Source: Blautia sp900556555 (GTDB lineage Bacteria; Bacillota; Clostridia; Lachnospirales; Lachnospiraceae). From it: DNA of 64,000 bases. The translations under genes were made by a program, and so were the position numbers. How positions within the stretch are numbered: the stretch's first letter is position 1; each line of letters opens with the position of its first letter. The stretch is taken from NCBI GenBank assembly GCA_964250615.1, contig CAXUGM010000005.1. One strand, written 5' to 3'. The notes below the pieces were generated by a model. That model did no database searches, was not told where the DNA came from, and saw only the letters and a list, made by a program, of their open reading frames with translations. Below, piece by piece: positions 51,901-59,724 of this stretch.

Positions 51901-52542
51901 TTATAATTTTGAATATCCGTAGCCATTTACAATTGCATCGATTTTTATTTTCTTCTTGCACATAGGGCATTTCTCCGCAGAATAAGATTCATAATCCGGT
52001 ACGTCCTGTTTATAAAACACTGCATTGATATCAATTCCTGCAATCTTATTGACTGCGCTGAAAATAGAAGATACACCTGTAATCCTCCCACCATAATATA
52101 AAACACTCTCAATACACTGTTGCAGGGTAACTCCTGTTGTGATGGAACCCATGAGGATTACTACATTTCTGTTTTTTATCATATGCTGAATATTATCTCT
52201 GAACAGCATCTGTCCGTTTGCGTTAAACTCCGGTGTCACAATATAAATGGTCTTATGAGCATTCATGGATAATACTCCTGCTTTTGCCAGTTCCTCTGCC
52301 AGAAAAGCCCCAACCACTTCCAGTCCGTCAAGGCAGACAATAGTATCCACCGGGGTAGATGTCTCGTATCTGGTGGAAAGTAATTTTGCAATTCTTCCCG
52401 CCTCTGCACAACGTGTCTTCATTGTCGTCATATCCAGATAATGGGTAATATGAGACTGGGAAGTAACAAAATGTCCCGGAATAATCTTTAACTGGATTTT
52501 TTCATCTCCTTTTGCATATACTTTAAACATTCTTTTTTCCAT
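51901..52542 (-). CDS. Phosphoribosyltransferase-like protein with zinc ribbon
   Basis: The 213-residue protein has a type I PRTase fold resembling orotate PRTase: VDTIVCLDGLEVVGAFLAEEL near 72, and the PRPP-loop region RNVVILMGSITTGVTLQQCIESV near 125. Active enzymes have two acidic residues before the TTG loop; here they are Met-Gly, so catalysis is doubtful and a regulatory or binding role is possible. The end holds CPMCKKK, half of a zinc knuckle. Two starts exist: ATG 52542 behind AGGAGG and GTG 52599 behind AAAGGAG, the latter adding a 19-residue Cys-containing segment. I prefer the ATG. Confidence 0.75.
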   Translation of the reverse strand: MEKRMFKVYAKGDEKIQLKIIPGHFVTSQSHITHYLDMTTMKTRCAEAGRIAKLLSTRYETSTPVDTIVCLDGLEVVGAFLAEELAKAGVLSMNAHKTIYIVTPEFNANGQMLFRDNIQHMIKNRNVVILMGSITTGVTLQQCIESVLYYGGRITGVSSIFSAVNKIAGIDINAVFYKQDVPDYESYSAEKCPMCKKKIKIDAIVNGYGYSKL

Positions 52543-52554
52543 AACGTTTCCTCC

Positions 52555-52655
52555 TGTATATTCACTTTGACAAAGGCATCCTTCCGTTTCTTTTTGCACT
52601 GTTCTCCTTTGTCTTGTACATGAATTTTCTGATAATTTAATTATATCATGCTTTT
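52555..52655 (-). promoter_or_regulatory. Promoter and hairpin leader of PRTase-like gene
   Basis: Minus strand TGATATAAT (52644-52652; extended -10) precedes a leader in which GACAAAGG (about 52609-52616) pairs with CCTTTGTC (about 52570-52577). The stem spans the upstream GTG start and its ribosome site, so folding could decide between the two starts. Confidence 0.4.
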
Positions 52656-52714
52656 AATGCAAAAGAAAGGATTAATTAACCTTTTTAAATAGACAAATAT
52701 TTAACAATAATAAT

Positions 52715-52868
52715 TCGTTTTCCTGTATAAACCTTGGAATTCCGGTTATACTACAAATAGTCCACGAAGGGATGGCACAAACGGGTGATGCTCTTCGCAG
52801 ACAACAAAAGAAAAAGTAGAAATACTTTATCCTCCCCTTTTACGCCCTCAGGCACCGCAGTCTGGGGG
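52715..52868. other. GC-rich structured intergenic segment, possible ncRNA
   Basis: This non-coding stretch between the M14 gene end and the AT-rich PRTase promoter region is richer in G and C than its surroundings and holds three hairpin candidates. They are CGAAG...CTTCG (52765-52797), AAAGTA-GAAA-TACTTT with a GNRA loop (about 52812-52827), and GCCCTCAG...CTGGGGGC (about 52844-52869). A -10-like TATACT precedes it on the plus strand near 52748. I do not recognise an RNA family and see no T-rich terminator. Confidence 0.35.
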
Positions 52869-53828
52869 CTATTCTCCTTCCTTGGATTCGTCAGAAAGTG
52901 CCCTTAGAACTGCTTCAAAAACACCTCTGTTCTGCATCAGAATCTCCCGGAAACACGAGCCTGGAAGGGGCGATTCCATATGTCCGATTTCTACTGTCAG
53001 GCTTGGAATTCCCATTTTCGAAATTGCCCAATCCTTGTATCCTCCCGGGTCTAAAACATCCCATTCCCCATCCATTCTGTATCCCGTCACAGCACTTATC
53101 CTCTGTGCAAAGTCCTTTGTCCGTTCCAGAAGTTCTCCCTGCTGCCCAAAGTTCCAGTAAATCACTTCTCCTGAGGAATGATAACTAATTGTGTAAAGAA
53201 ATTTTTCCCTGCGTGTAAGTTCTGCCAGTGCAGCAGATTCTATTTCTGATTCCGGTTTCAGACCTTTATATTTCTCTGAAGATGGTTTTTTCCTGCCGTC
53301 TCTGTAATTTTCCCACAAGGCATCAAAATTTCTGTTCAGATCCACACCACATCCGTTGGCTTTCCACCTGGAAAAATAATATCCGCCAGGATGTCTGCCT
53401 CCCTCTTCCCTGGCAATCCCTCTTACCAAATTCCGTAACCTCTCTGTTCTCAGCCCATGTATTCCAAACTGGCTGATGGCTGCTCCATCAGGATTTGCCA
53501 TTGGCACGATATGTAAGGCTTTCCCTTTGAGAAGTTCTCTGCAAAAATCCGGCTCCTTTTTGCACATCCTCATTAAAAATTCAGCACTTTGCTCCATAAG
53601 GAGCTGGCTGGTCATATATTCCCGCCCATGAATCCCGCCAAATATCAATGCCTTTTTCGGTGCATGGGCATCTCCTATCCGGAAATGATAAAGCATTCTC
53701 CCATCTTCTGTCTTTCCCAAACTGTCAATTTGTATATTTTCCGCAAAAATATGTGAAAAAATAGACAAATCATTTTGCATATTTTCGTAGGTATAGCCTA
53801 AAAACCCTCCTCTGGGCACTTTATACAT
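52869..53828 (-). CDS. M14-family zinc carboxypeptidase
   Basis: The 319-residue protein has the M14 catalytic set: zinc ligands in FGGIHGREYMTSQ near residue 70 (HxxE), the third ligand in TISYHSSGEVIYW near 215, the substrate Arg region GVDLNRNFDALW near 170, and the catalytic Glu in IPSLTVEIGH near 280. It removes C-terminal residues from peptides, possibly peptidoglycan peptides. No signal peptide is seen, so it is probably cytoplasmic, acting on recycled peptides. It is divergent from the HAD gene with overlapping promoters. Length is slightly short for the family but complete. Confidence 0.9.
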   Translation of the reverse strand: MYKVPRGGFLGYTYENMQNDLSIFSHIFAENIQIDSLGKTEDGRMLYHFRIGDAHAPKKALIFGGIHGREYMTSQLLMEQSAEFLMRMCKKEPDFCRELLKGKALHIVPMANPDGAAISQFGIHGLRTERLRNLVRGIAREEGGRHPGGYYFSRWKANGCGVDLNRNFDALWENYRDGRKKPSSEKYKGLKPESEIESAALAELTRREKFLYTISYHSSGEVIYWNFGQQGELLERTKDFAQRISAVTGYRMDGEWDVLDPGGYKDWAISKMGIPSLTVEIGHMESPLPGSCFREILMQNRGVFEAVLRALSDESKEGE

Positions 53829-53875
53829 TGACGATTACCTCTAAAATTATTATAATAATAGATATTCTAAACAAG
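53828..53875. promoter_or_regulatory. Overlapping divergent promoters (M14 gene and HAD gene)
   Basis: Plus strand: TTGACG (53828-53833), 17 bases, TATAAT (53851-53856). Minus strand: TTGTTT, 16 bases, TATAAT from the same AT-rich centre. The two -10 regions overlap, so the polymerases exclude each other, and the plus-strand -35 touches the M14 start codon. Confidence 0.6.
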
Positions 53876-53887
53876 GGAGATTATGAC

Positions 53888-54721
53888 GTGAAGAACTTGA
53901 AACGACTCTTGGCAGTCCTTGGAATTATCCTGCTGGCAGGTATGTATGTGCTGTCACTGGTTTTTGCCCTTATAGACCATTCCCAGGCCGGTAATATGCT
54001 GATGGCCTCTCTTTTTGCCACTGTAATGGTTCCTATTCTCCTGTATGCTTTTCTTCTGGTACACAAGTGGACTCATCCAAAGGATGAACTGATTCCTCAA
54101 ATCGTCCCGGAAGCAGAACAGGTTGACACACTGATTTTTGATATCGGCAAGGTACTGGTTCGTTACAATTGGAAGAAACTGCTGGCTGAATTGAAGTTTG
54201 ACGAGGAGACCTCTCAGGCGGTTGCTGAAGCTATGTTTTTAAGTCCTGAATGGACAGAGGGTGACCGGGGTGTAAGAACAGAAGAGGAAATCCTCCAATC
54301 TTTTATCCACAATAATCCTGCCTATGAGGCAGAAATCAGAAAAACATTCCAGGAGATGGGCAGAACCATTTCTGTCTGCTCTTATACCAGAGAATGGCTT
54401 ACTTATCTGAAAAAGAGAGGATATAAGCTGTATGTACTTTCTAATTTTTCAGAACCACTTTATAACCGCTGTCAAAAAGAACTGAAGTTTCTGGAGCTCA
54501 TGGATGGAGGTTATATGTCCTGGCAGATACACTGCCTGAAGCCAGAACCGGAAATTTTCCAAAAACTCATGGAAGACTTCCATATTGAGCCATCAAAGGC
54601 TGTCTTTTTAGATGATATGATTGACAATGTGGCAGAAGCACGGGCTCAGGGATTACATGCCATTCATTTCACTGGAAGAAAACAGGCTATGAAACAGCTT
54701 TTGGAATTTGGCGTGAAGTAA
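53888..54721 (+). CDS. Membrane-anchored HAD-superfamily hydrolase
   Basis: The 277-residue protein has two N-terminal membrane helices (about residues 5-25 and 37-60) and then a HAD domain of subfamily IA: DTLIFDIGKVLVRYNW near 82 (nucleophile Asp; the second Asp of DxD is Gly), YVLSNFSEPL near 185, and KPEPEIFQKLMEDF...AVFLDDMIDNVAEARAQG near 220-250. The missing second Asp weakens a normal phosphatase assignment, although FDIGxVL relatives exist. The start is GTG 53888 with GGGAG eight bases upstream. The membrane anchor on a cytoplasmic HAD domain is unusual. Substrate unknown. Confidence 0.8.
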   Translation: MKNLKRLLAVLGIILLAGMYVLSLVFALIDHSQAGNMLMASLFATVMVPILLYAFLLVHKWTHPKDELIPQIVPEAEQVDTLIFDIGKVLVRYNWKKLLAELKFDEETSQAVAEAMFLSPEWTEGDRGVRTEEEILQSFIHNNPAYEAEIRKTFQEMGRTISVCSYTREWLTYLKKRGYKLYVLSNFSEPLYNRCQKELKFLELMDGGYMSWQIHCLKPEPEIFQKLMEDFHIEPSKAVFLDDMIDNVAEARAQGLHAIHFTGRKQAMKQLLEFGVK

Positions 54722-54740
54722 ATATTTTATTCTATTTAAA

Positions 54741-54800
54741 AATATCCAGGGCTGCTGGAATGATAATCACAAACAGCCCTGGATATTCTTTATCTTTTTT
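54741..54800. terminator. Bidirectional terminator between convergent genes
   Basis: AATATCCAGGGCTG (54741-54754) pairs perfectly with CAGCCCTGGATATT (54774-54787). Ts follow on both strands. It serves the HAD gene and the convergent small gene at 54799. Confidence 0.88.
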
Positions 54801-55032
54801 ATCCATTCTTTCTCATTTGCTTTAATTGTTCTACGATTTCCATATCTTCCGGCTTGATCCTGAGATTGGTTCTCATGACTTTGCCTTCCGGCGTGGTCAC
54901 GGAAATATCTACAACTGAGCCTTCCTGCAAGGCTTTCTCTGCCGCTGCTTTCAAAAATGGAAATACTTTAGGATGATTTTTCTTAAATTTCTGCTGAAGC
55001 TTTGCCAGTTCCAGCATCCTTCGTGGATTCAT
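54799..55032 (-). CDS. Small conserved-looking hypothetical protein
   Basis: The 77-residue product has a basic, helix-rich N half (MNPRRMLELAKLQQKFKKNH), a central AAAEKALQEGSVVDISVTTPEG, and a C-terminal helix (PEDMEIVEQLKQMRKNG). No membrane segment or Cys. It lies 20 bases behind the alpha/beta hydrolase gene and ends at a strong terminator, so it is probably the last gene of that operon. Family and function not recognised; the N-terminal helix could bind nucleic acid or membrane. Confidence 0.6.
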   Translation of the reverse strand: MNPRRMLELAKLQQKFKKNHPKVFPFLKAAAEKALQEGSVVDISVTTPEGKVMRTNLRIKPEDMEIVEQLKQMRKNG

Positions 55033-55052
55033 AATGTCTGCCTTTCTATTCT

Positions 55053-56120
55053 TTATTCATTGGGAATCTGACAAAGAGCATGCTCAATAGCAGCCTCCAT
55101 TTCTTTTGGCAATCCCATAAAATGAAAAATTTCTTTGAGCATACGGTTGTCTGCAATATGATAAAAAGTTTCCAGTCCCTGTTGTCCTGCTACCTCTTCT
55201 GGAATCAATCTAACATTTTTCATAATTTCCCCTGCATGTTCTTCTACCCATTTCAGAAGAGGTTTCATCACAATCGCTGCACCAGAATGTTTTCTCAGAT
55301 ACCCAAAAGTACATTCCGCAGAAAGCATGGGTTCATAATCGCCTGTAACATGTCCTTTGCAGGCCGGTGCTGTCATTTCCTCATTTCCGAAATCACCGAA
55401 CATATCTCTCAGCCATCCAATACTATCTTCTACCCATTGCGGGACTCTGCTGCACATTTCTGATTCCCGAAACTGCACAGAAGAATCACCTGTAGAGAAT
55501 CCGTGAGGTCCATAAGCATAGATATGACTTTCAAAGGTAACGCTGTGCTCTGCCAGTGCCTGAAGGAATTTCAGAGAATTCTCAATAGGAACCAGCTGGT
55601 CATTGCAGGTTGCAAAAACAAAGCATGGGCAGGTTGACGCATCCACTGCTTTGTTTACATCCGGTGCCTGGGGTTCACACATCTGAACATCTTCTGCCTT
55701 TGTTACCGCATAGCCCAAAAGAGCAGCATTTGGTTTTTCCTTTGCCATGGTTGCCGCACATCCTGCCAGATGCCCGCCTGCGGAAAATCCAAGAACTGCC
55801 ACTTTGTCTGGATACAGCTTCCAATTCTCTGCATTCTTTCGGATCAACTCCATAGCCTGTTCGTAATCCTCCAATGGCTTGGGCCATTGGCTGTGTTCTT
55901 TTACAGAATAACGGAGAATAAAAACCTGATAACCTGCCTTCAGATAGGGCATTGCTACCGGATCTGCTTCTCTGTCTGAGCAGTATTGATATCCGCCTCC
56001 CGGCAGAATCAGGATTGCCGGTCTTTTGGAAATGTATCCAAAGGCTCCTCCCACTTCCTGAAGGTATGCGGTCAGAGTGACCTTCCGTTCTTCATTTAAG
56101 GTAATAAATTCTGTCTCCAT
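55053..56120 (-). CDS. Alpha/beta hydrolase (BD-FAE-like esterase)
   Basis: The 355-residue protein shows the esterase pattern: PAILILPGGGYQYCSDREADP near residue 40 (oxyanion loop GGGY), VAVLGFSAGGHLAGCAATMA near 112 (nucleophile Ser in GFSAGG), a CNDQLVP Asp segment near 180 and the catalytic His in YGPHGFS near 210. Residues beyond about 250 add a C-terminal domain of roughly 90 residues, not typical of the short esterases. It probably removes acetyl or feruloyl-like esters from sugars in the cytoplasm. The ATG at 56120 has AGGAGG upstream, so a 14-codon extension is rejected. Confidence 0.85.
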   Translation of the reverse strand: METEFITLNEERKVTLTAYLQEVGGAFGYISKRPAILILPGGGYQYCSDREADPVAMPYLKAGYQVFILRYSVKEHSQWPKPLEDYEQAMELIRKNAENWKLYPDKVAVLGFSAGGHLAGCAATMAKEKPNAALLGYAVTKAEDVQMCEPQAPDVNKAVDASTCPCFVFATCNDQLVPIENSLKFLQALAEHSVTFESHIYAYGPHGFSTGDSSVQFRESEMCSRVPQWVEDSIGWLRDMFGDFGNEEMTAPACKGHVTGDYEPMLSAECTFGYLRKHSGAAIVMKPLLKWVEEHAGEIMKNVRLIPEEVAGQQGLETFYHIADNRMLKEIFHFMGLPKEMEAAIEHALCQIPNE

Positions 56121-56221
56121 GATAATCCTCCTATTCGTAAGTACCTCCGTATTGTACTTCACAATCTTTCCGGTAAAAATACTCTCCCTCTGAGACTTGT
56201 TGCTTTTCCTGCTTTACATCC

Positions 56222-56230
56222 AGTATAACA
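56222..56230 (-). promoter_or_regulatory. Extended -10 promoter of hydrolase operon
   Basis: TGTTATACT on the minus strand (an extended TG, then TATACT), about 105 bases before the hydrolase start. The leader has AAGTAC/GTACTT around a first GGAGG, and the true AGGAGG lies further on. Confidence 0.45.
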
Positions 56231-56275
56231 CAAAAGGTTCTGGCATAAAAATGAATTTTTCATAACCAGACAGTA

Positions 56276-56318
56276 CAAAAAACGCAGCAGGTATTTCGCT
56301 TCACCCACTGCGTTTTTT
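56276..56318. terminator. Terminator behind the fumarate redox operon
   Basis: AAAACGCAG and CTGCGTTTT close a stem with an imperfect inner part (TGGG and CCTG), with Ts on both strands. It lies 12 bases past the small membrane gene and marks the end of the redox operon. Confidence 0.75.
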
Positions 56319-56329
56319 CGCATGTTCTC

Positions 56330-56650
56330 TTATTTTGCTGCTTCTGCCGCTTTATCCAGTTTTACATTTCTGAAATATAAAATCATATCAATGGTAATCT
56401 CGATGAGGTTCAGGCAGTAGAAAAACCATGCCAGATAAAACAGCCAGCTTGTTTCCACGCCCATGGATACCTGCATAAATTTGCGGGCAATACCAAAAAT
56501 ATATCCTACCCAGATAAATACTTCAAAGAAAAGGCTCTTTCCTTTTGCGGTTCTGGAAATCCAGGATTTGCGGATTGAGATTGGCCAGGACAGGCCAAAA
56601 AATAAGATCATCAGTGCTTCCATTAAGTCTGCGGTTGCTTTTAAATCCAT
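56330..56650 (-). CDS. Small membrane protein (three to four helices)
   Basis: The 106-residue product has hydrophobic segments at about 8-24 (LMEALMILFFGLSWPI), 41-57 (FFEVFIWVGYIFGIA) and 66-90 (TSWLFYLAWFFYCLNLIEI), with a basic loop SIRKSWISRTAKGKS between the first two. The pattern of short helices with conserved Pro and Trp recalls SemiSWEET/PQ-loop-like proteins, but I cannot confirm that. It starts 27 bases after the fumarase beta gene with AGGGGGAG upstream and is the last gene before the terminator, so it belongs to the redox operon. A role in dicarboxylate or membrane coupling is only a guess. Confidence 0.6.
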   Translation of the reverse strand: MDLKATADLMEALMILFFGLSWPISIRKSWISRTAKGKSLFFEVFIWVGYIFGIARKFMQVSMGVETSWLFYLAWFFYCLNLIEITIDMILYFRNVKLDKAAEAAK

Positions 56651-56677
56651 AGAAAACTTGCTCCCCCTTCTATCTTT

Positions 56678-57244
56678 TTATGCGTTTTCTTTTCCAGCAA
56701 GATAGGCTGCTCTGCCGCTTTCATAAAGATTATTGCCTTTGCTGTCAATAATCACCACCAGAGGCATATCTTCCACATATAATTTCCGAAGTGCTTCTGC
56801 TCCTAAATCTTCATAGGCAATCAGTTCTGCCTTTTTGATGCATTTTGCAAGAAGTGCACCGGCACCTCCGATTGCACCGAAATATACACCATGATACTGC
56901 TTCATAGCTTCCACTACTTCCGGCAGACGGGCACCTTTTCCAATCATTCCTCTTGCTCCCACAGACATCATGGTCGGGGCATAGGCGTCCATCCGGCCAC
57001 TTGTTGTAGGCCCTGCAGAACCGATCACGGCACCTGGTTTTGCAGGGGTAGGTCCCACATAATAGATGGTGGCATCTTTAGGGTCAAAAGGAATTTCTTC
57101 CCCTCTTTCCAGTGCTTCACACATTCTTTTATGTCCGGCATCTCTGGAGGTGTAGATGGTTCCTGTCACTAACACCTGGTCTCCTGCATGAAGCGTACCA
57201 GCCAGTTCCTCTGTCAGTGGAAGTGTAATACGGCGTTTCTCCAT
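56678..57244 (-). CDS. Class I fumarate hydratase, beta subunit
   Basis: The 188-residue protein matches the C-terminal domain of Fe-S fumarases and tartrate dehydratases: GDQVLVTGTIYTSRDAGHKRM near residue 22, YYVGPTPAKPGAVIGSAGPTTSGRMD near 62, and GKGARLPEVVEAMKQYHGVYFGAIGGAGALL near 103. With the alpha subunit it dehydrates malate to fumarate through a 4Fe-4S cluster. It starts 1 base after the alpha gene, with a GGAGGTGA site. Substrate could be L-tartrate, but the neighbouring fumarate reductase favours fumarate. Confidence 0.93.
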   Translation of the reverse strand: MEKRRITLPLTEELAGTLHAGDQVLVTGTIYTSRDAGHKRMCEALERGEEIPFDPKDATIYYVGPTPAKPGAVIGSAGPTTSGRMDAYAPTMMSVGARGMIGKGARLPEVVEAMKQYHGVYFGAIGGAGALLAKCIKKAELIAYEDLGAEALRKLYVEDMPLVVIIDSKGNNLYESGRAAYLAGKENA

Positions 57245-57245
57245 T

Positions 57246-58088
57246 TTATATCACCTCCGTTTTATGGCGGGTCACATGACAGTTGATATTTACTGCACAG
57301 GGCATACCGGCAATATGGGTTGGCATCGTTTCAATGTTTAATCCGATTGCTGTCGTCTTTCCGCCGAATCCCTGGGGGCCGATACCAAGCTGGTTGATTT
57401 TTTCCAGCATTTCTTTTTCCAGATCTGCATAGAACGGATCTGGATTTTCAGAATCCAAAGAACGCATCAGTGCTTTTTTTGCCAGCAGTGCACATTTGTC
57501 AAAGGTACCGCCGATTCCTACTCCCACCACCATAGGCGGACAAGGGTTTGGTCCTGCTGTTTCCACTGCTTCTAAAATAAAATCTTTGATTCCCTGCAGG
57601 CCTGCGGATGGTTTGAACATCCGGATCTGGCTCATGTTTTCGCTTCCAAAGCCTTTTGGCCCTACAGTAATCTTTACCTTGTCTCCAGGTACGATTTCTG
57701 TATAGATCATAGCTGGTGTATTATCTCCCGTATTTCCACGGCGGACCGGATCTTTTACAACAGATTTTCTCAAATATCCCTTGTCATATCCACGGCGGAC
57801 ACCTTCATGGATAGCCTCTGTGTAATCTCCTCCTGTAAAATGAACCTCCTGTCCAACTTCCAGGAAAACACAGGCCATACCGGTATCCTGACAGATTGGC
57901 ACCTGTTCCTGATCTGCAATCTCAAAATTTTCGATAATATTATCCAGAACACCTTTTGCAATTTCCCCGTCTTCACAGGCACGGCAATGTCTGATAGCAC
58001 ATTTCACATCTTCCGGAAGGTGCTCATTGGCTTCTATGCAGAGCCGCTCGATAACATCGGTCAGTCTGCTTACTTCTATTTCCCGCAT
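57246..58088 (-). CDS. Class I fumarate hydratase, alpha subunit
   Basis: The 280-residue protein has the N-terminal Fe-S fumarase domain: PICQDTGMACVFLEVGQEVHF near residue 62 with the first cluster Cys, KDPVRRGNTGDNTPAMIYTEIVPGD near 112, and SAGLQGIKDFILEAVETAGPNPCPPMVVGVGIGGTFDKCALLAKKAL near 165-205, which supplies the other two Cys. It forms the active enzyme with the beta subunit. The cluster is oxygen sensitive, fitting an anaerobe. It lies 15 bases behind the fumarate reductase flavoprotein gene, making malate to fumarate to succinate a single operon function. Confidence 0.93.
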   Translation of the reverse strand: MREIEVSRLTDVIERLCIEANEHLPEDVKCAIRHCRACEDGEIAKGVLDNIIENFEIADQEQVPICQDTGMACVFLEVGQEVHFTGGDYTEAIHEGVRRGYDKGYLRKSVVKDPVRRGNTGDNTPAMIYTEIVPGDKVKITVGPKGFGSENMSQIRMFKPSAGLQGIKDFILEAVETAGPNPCPPMVVGVGIGGTFDKCALLAKKALMRSLDSENPDPFYADLEKEMLEKINQLGIGPQGFGGKTTAIGLNIETMPTHIAGMPCAVNINCHVTRHKTEVI

Positions 58089-58103
58089 TTTTCTCCTCCT
58101 GAA

Positions 58104-59714
58104 TTACCGTTCATGGCGTGCATAGTTTGGGAAAAGCAGTGGAGAAATATCATGTTCATCTGCATCTGCTTTCTTTAACTCTTCTGCATACTGGTAAATA
58201 TGGTCAAGGTTCATGGTTCCAATCTCTGTCTCTTTTGCTTTTGCTGCTGCAGCCTTACCTGCATTGCGGCCAAATACAATGATATCAAGAAGAGAATTTC
58301 CCATAAGTCGGTTTCTGCCATGGATTCCTCCCACAGCTTCTCCTGCTACCAGAAGATTCGGAATGGTCTTGGTAAAGCCATCTCCGTTGATCTCCAGTCC
58401 TCCGTTCTGATAATGCAGGGTTGGGTAAATCAAAATAGGCACTTTTCTCATATCAATGCCGTAATTCATATACATACGGAACATAGCAGGAATGCGTTTT
58501 TCAATGGTTCCTTCTCCTCCCAGCATCTCGATCATAGGAGTGTCCAGCCATACGCCTTTCAAGCCTCCCGGCACATCCACACCTCTGCCTTCCCGGCATT
58601 CGCGGATAACACCGGATGCATTTACATCACGGGTCTCCAGGGGATGGATATATGCTTCACCTTCTGCATTTACAAGCTGTGCTCCCACGGAGCGGACTTT
58701 TTCTGTAACTAGTGCTCCCAGAATCTGAGCAGGATATACGGCTCCGGTTGGATGGTACTGGATGGAATCCTGGTACAGAAGAGGTGCTCCTGCACGATAT
58801 CCAAGAATCAGCCCGTCTGCGGTTGCCCCATAATGATTGGAGGTTGGGAATCCCTGGTAATGCATTCTTCCTGCACCGCCAGTCGCAATGACAACGGTTT
58901 TGGCTCTTGCTACCAGATAATCTCCTGTCTCCATGTTCTGAAGCACTGCACCTGCTACCTGTCCTTTTTCATCCTTCAGAAGTTCCACTGCGGAAGTAAA
59001 TTCCACCACCGGAATTCCAAGGTTAATCACTTCATCACGGATGGTACGCATGATTTCTGCCCCGGAATAATCCTTTGCAGCATGCATTCTCTTTCTGGAG
59101 GTACCACCGCCGTGTGTGGTGATCATCTCTCCGTCTTCTTCTTTATCAAATTCAACACCCAGCTCATTCAGCCATTTAATGGCATCCGGTGCTTCCATGA
59201 CCAGACGTTTTACCAGCTCCGGTCTTCCTGCAAAATGTCCGCCGCCGAAACAGTCCAGATAATGCTGTACCGGAGAATCGTTCTCCTTATCGGCTGCCTG
59301 AATTCCGCCTTCCGCCATCATGGTATTTGCGTCACCGATGCGCAGTTTGGTGACGATCATAACATCTGCACCTGCATTGTGTGCTTCAATGGCACAGGAA
59401 GAGCCTGCACCGCCTCCGCCGATTACCAGGACATCCACATCATAGTCAATCTTGGTAAGGTCAATCTCCTCATTCTGGATACGGCTTGTAGAGTGGAGCA
59501 TATGAGCCAGCTCACGTGGTGCTCTTTCTCCTTTATTTGGACCCACCTTGATTTCTGCAAATGCATCAGGGTTATAATCTGGATGAAATTCTCTAAGGAG
59601 TGCATCTTTCTCATCAGCAGTCAGGCGTCTTGGCTCTGTTGCCATACGCTCTGCCCTTGTAGATTCCACCTTTTTAATGGATTCCATCATATTTTCCGGA
59701 TATGGTTTATACAT
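58104..59714 (-). CDS. Fumarate reductase flavoprotein subunit (soluble FrdA-like)
   Basis: The 536-residue flavoprotein has FAD motifs VDVLVIGGGGAGSSCAIEAHNAG near residue 73 and TKLRIGDANTMMAEGGIQAADKENDS. The capping region holds THGGGTSRKRMHAAKDYSGAEI, with further conserved parts QDSIQYHPTGAVYPAQILGALVTEKVR near 290, ECREGRGVD and the C-terminal LVAGEAVGGIHGRNRLMGNSLLD. The SdhA/FrdA histidine loop and the Arg of the fumarate site appear present. No signal peptide. No membrane anchor subunit gene is nearby. The ATG at 59714 has AGGAGGGC; a 27-codon ORF extension is rejected. It pairs with the Fe-S gene upstream. Confidence 0.9.
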   Translation of the reverse strand: MYKPYPENMMESIKKVESTRAERMATEPRRLTADEKDALLREFHPDYNPDAFAEIKVGPNKGERAPRELAHMLHSTSRIQNEEIDLTKIDYDVDVLVIGGGGAGSSCAIEAHNAGADVMIVTKLRIGDANTMMAEGGIQAADKENDSPVQHYLDCFGGGHFAGRPELVKRLVMEAPDAIKWLNELGVEFDKEEDGEMITTHGGGTSRKRMHAAKDYSGAEIMRTIRDEVINLGIPVVEFTSAVELLKDEKGQVAGAVLQNMETGDYLVARAKTVVIATGGAGRMHYQGFPTSNHYGATADGLILGYRAGAPLLYQDSIQYHPTGAVYPAQILGALVTEKVRSVGAQLVNAEGEAYIHPLETRDVNASGVIRECREGRGVDVPGGLKGVWLDTPMIEMLGGEGTIEKRIPAMFRMYMNYGIDMRKVPILIYPTLHYQNGGLEINGDGFTKTIPNLLVAGEAVGGIHGRNRLMGNSLLDIIVFGRNAGKAAAAKAKETEIGTMNLDHIYQYAEELKKADADEHDISPLLFPNYARHER

Positions 59715-59724
59715 AGTGCCCTCC

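Noticed and set aside
52715..52868. Fluoride, preQ1 or c-di-GMP riboswitch
   Set aside because: GATGGCAC and TGATGCTC recall parts of the fluoride motif, but the pairing and order do not match, and no fitting gene follows.
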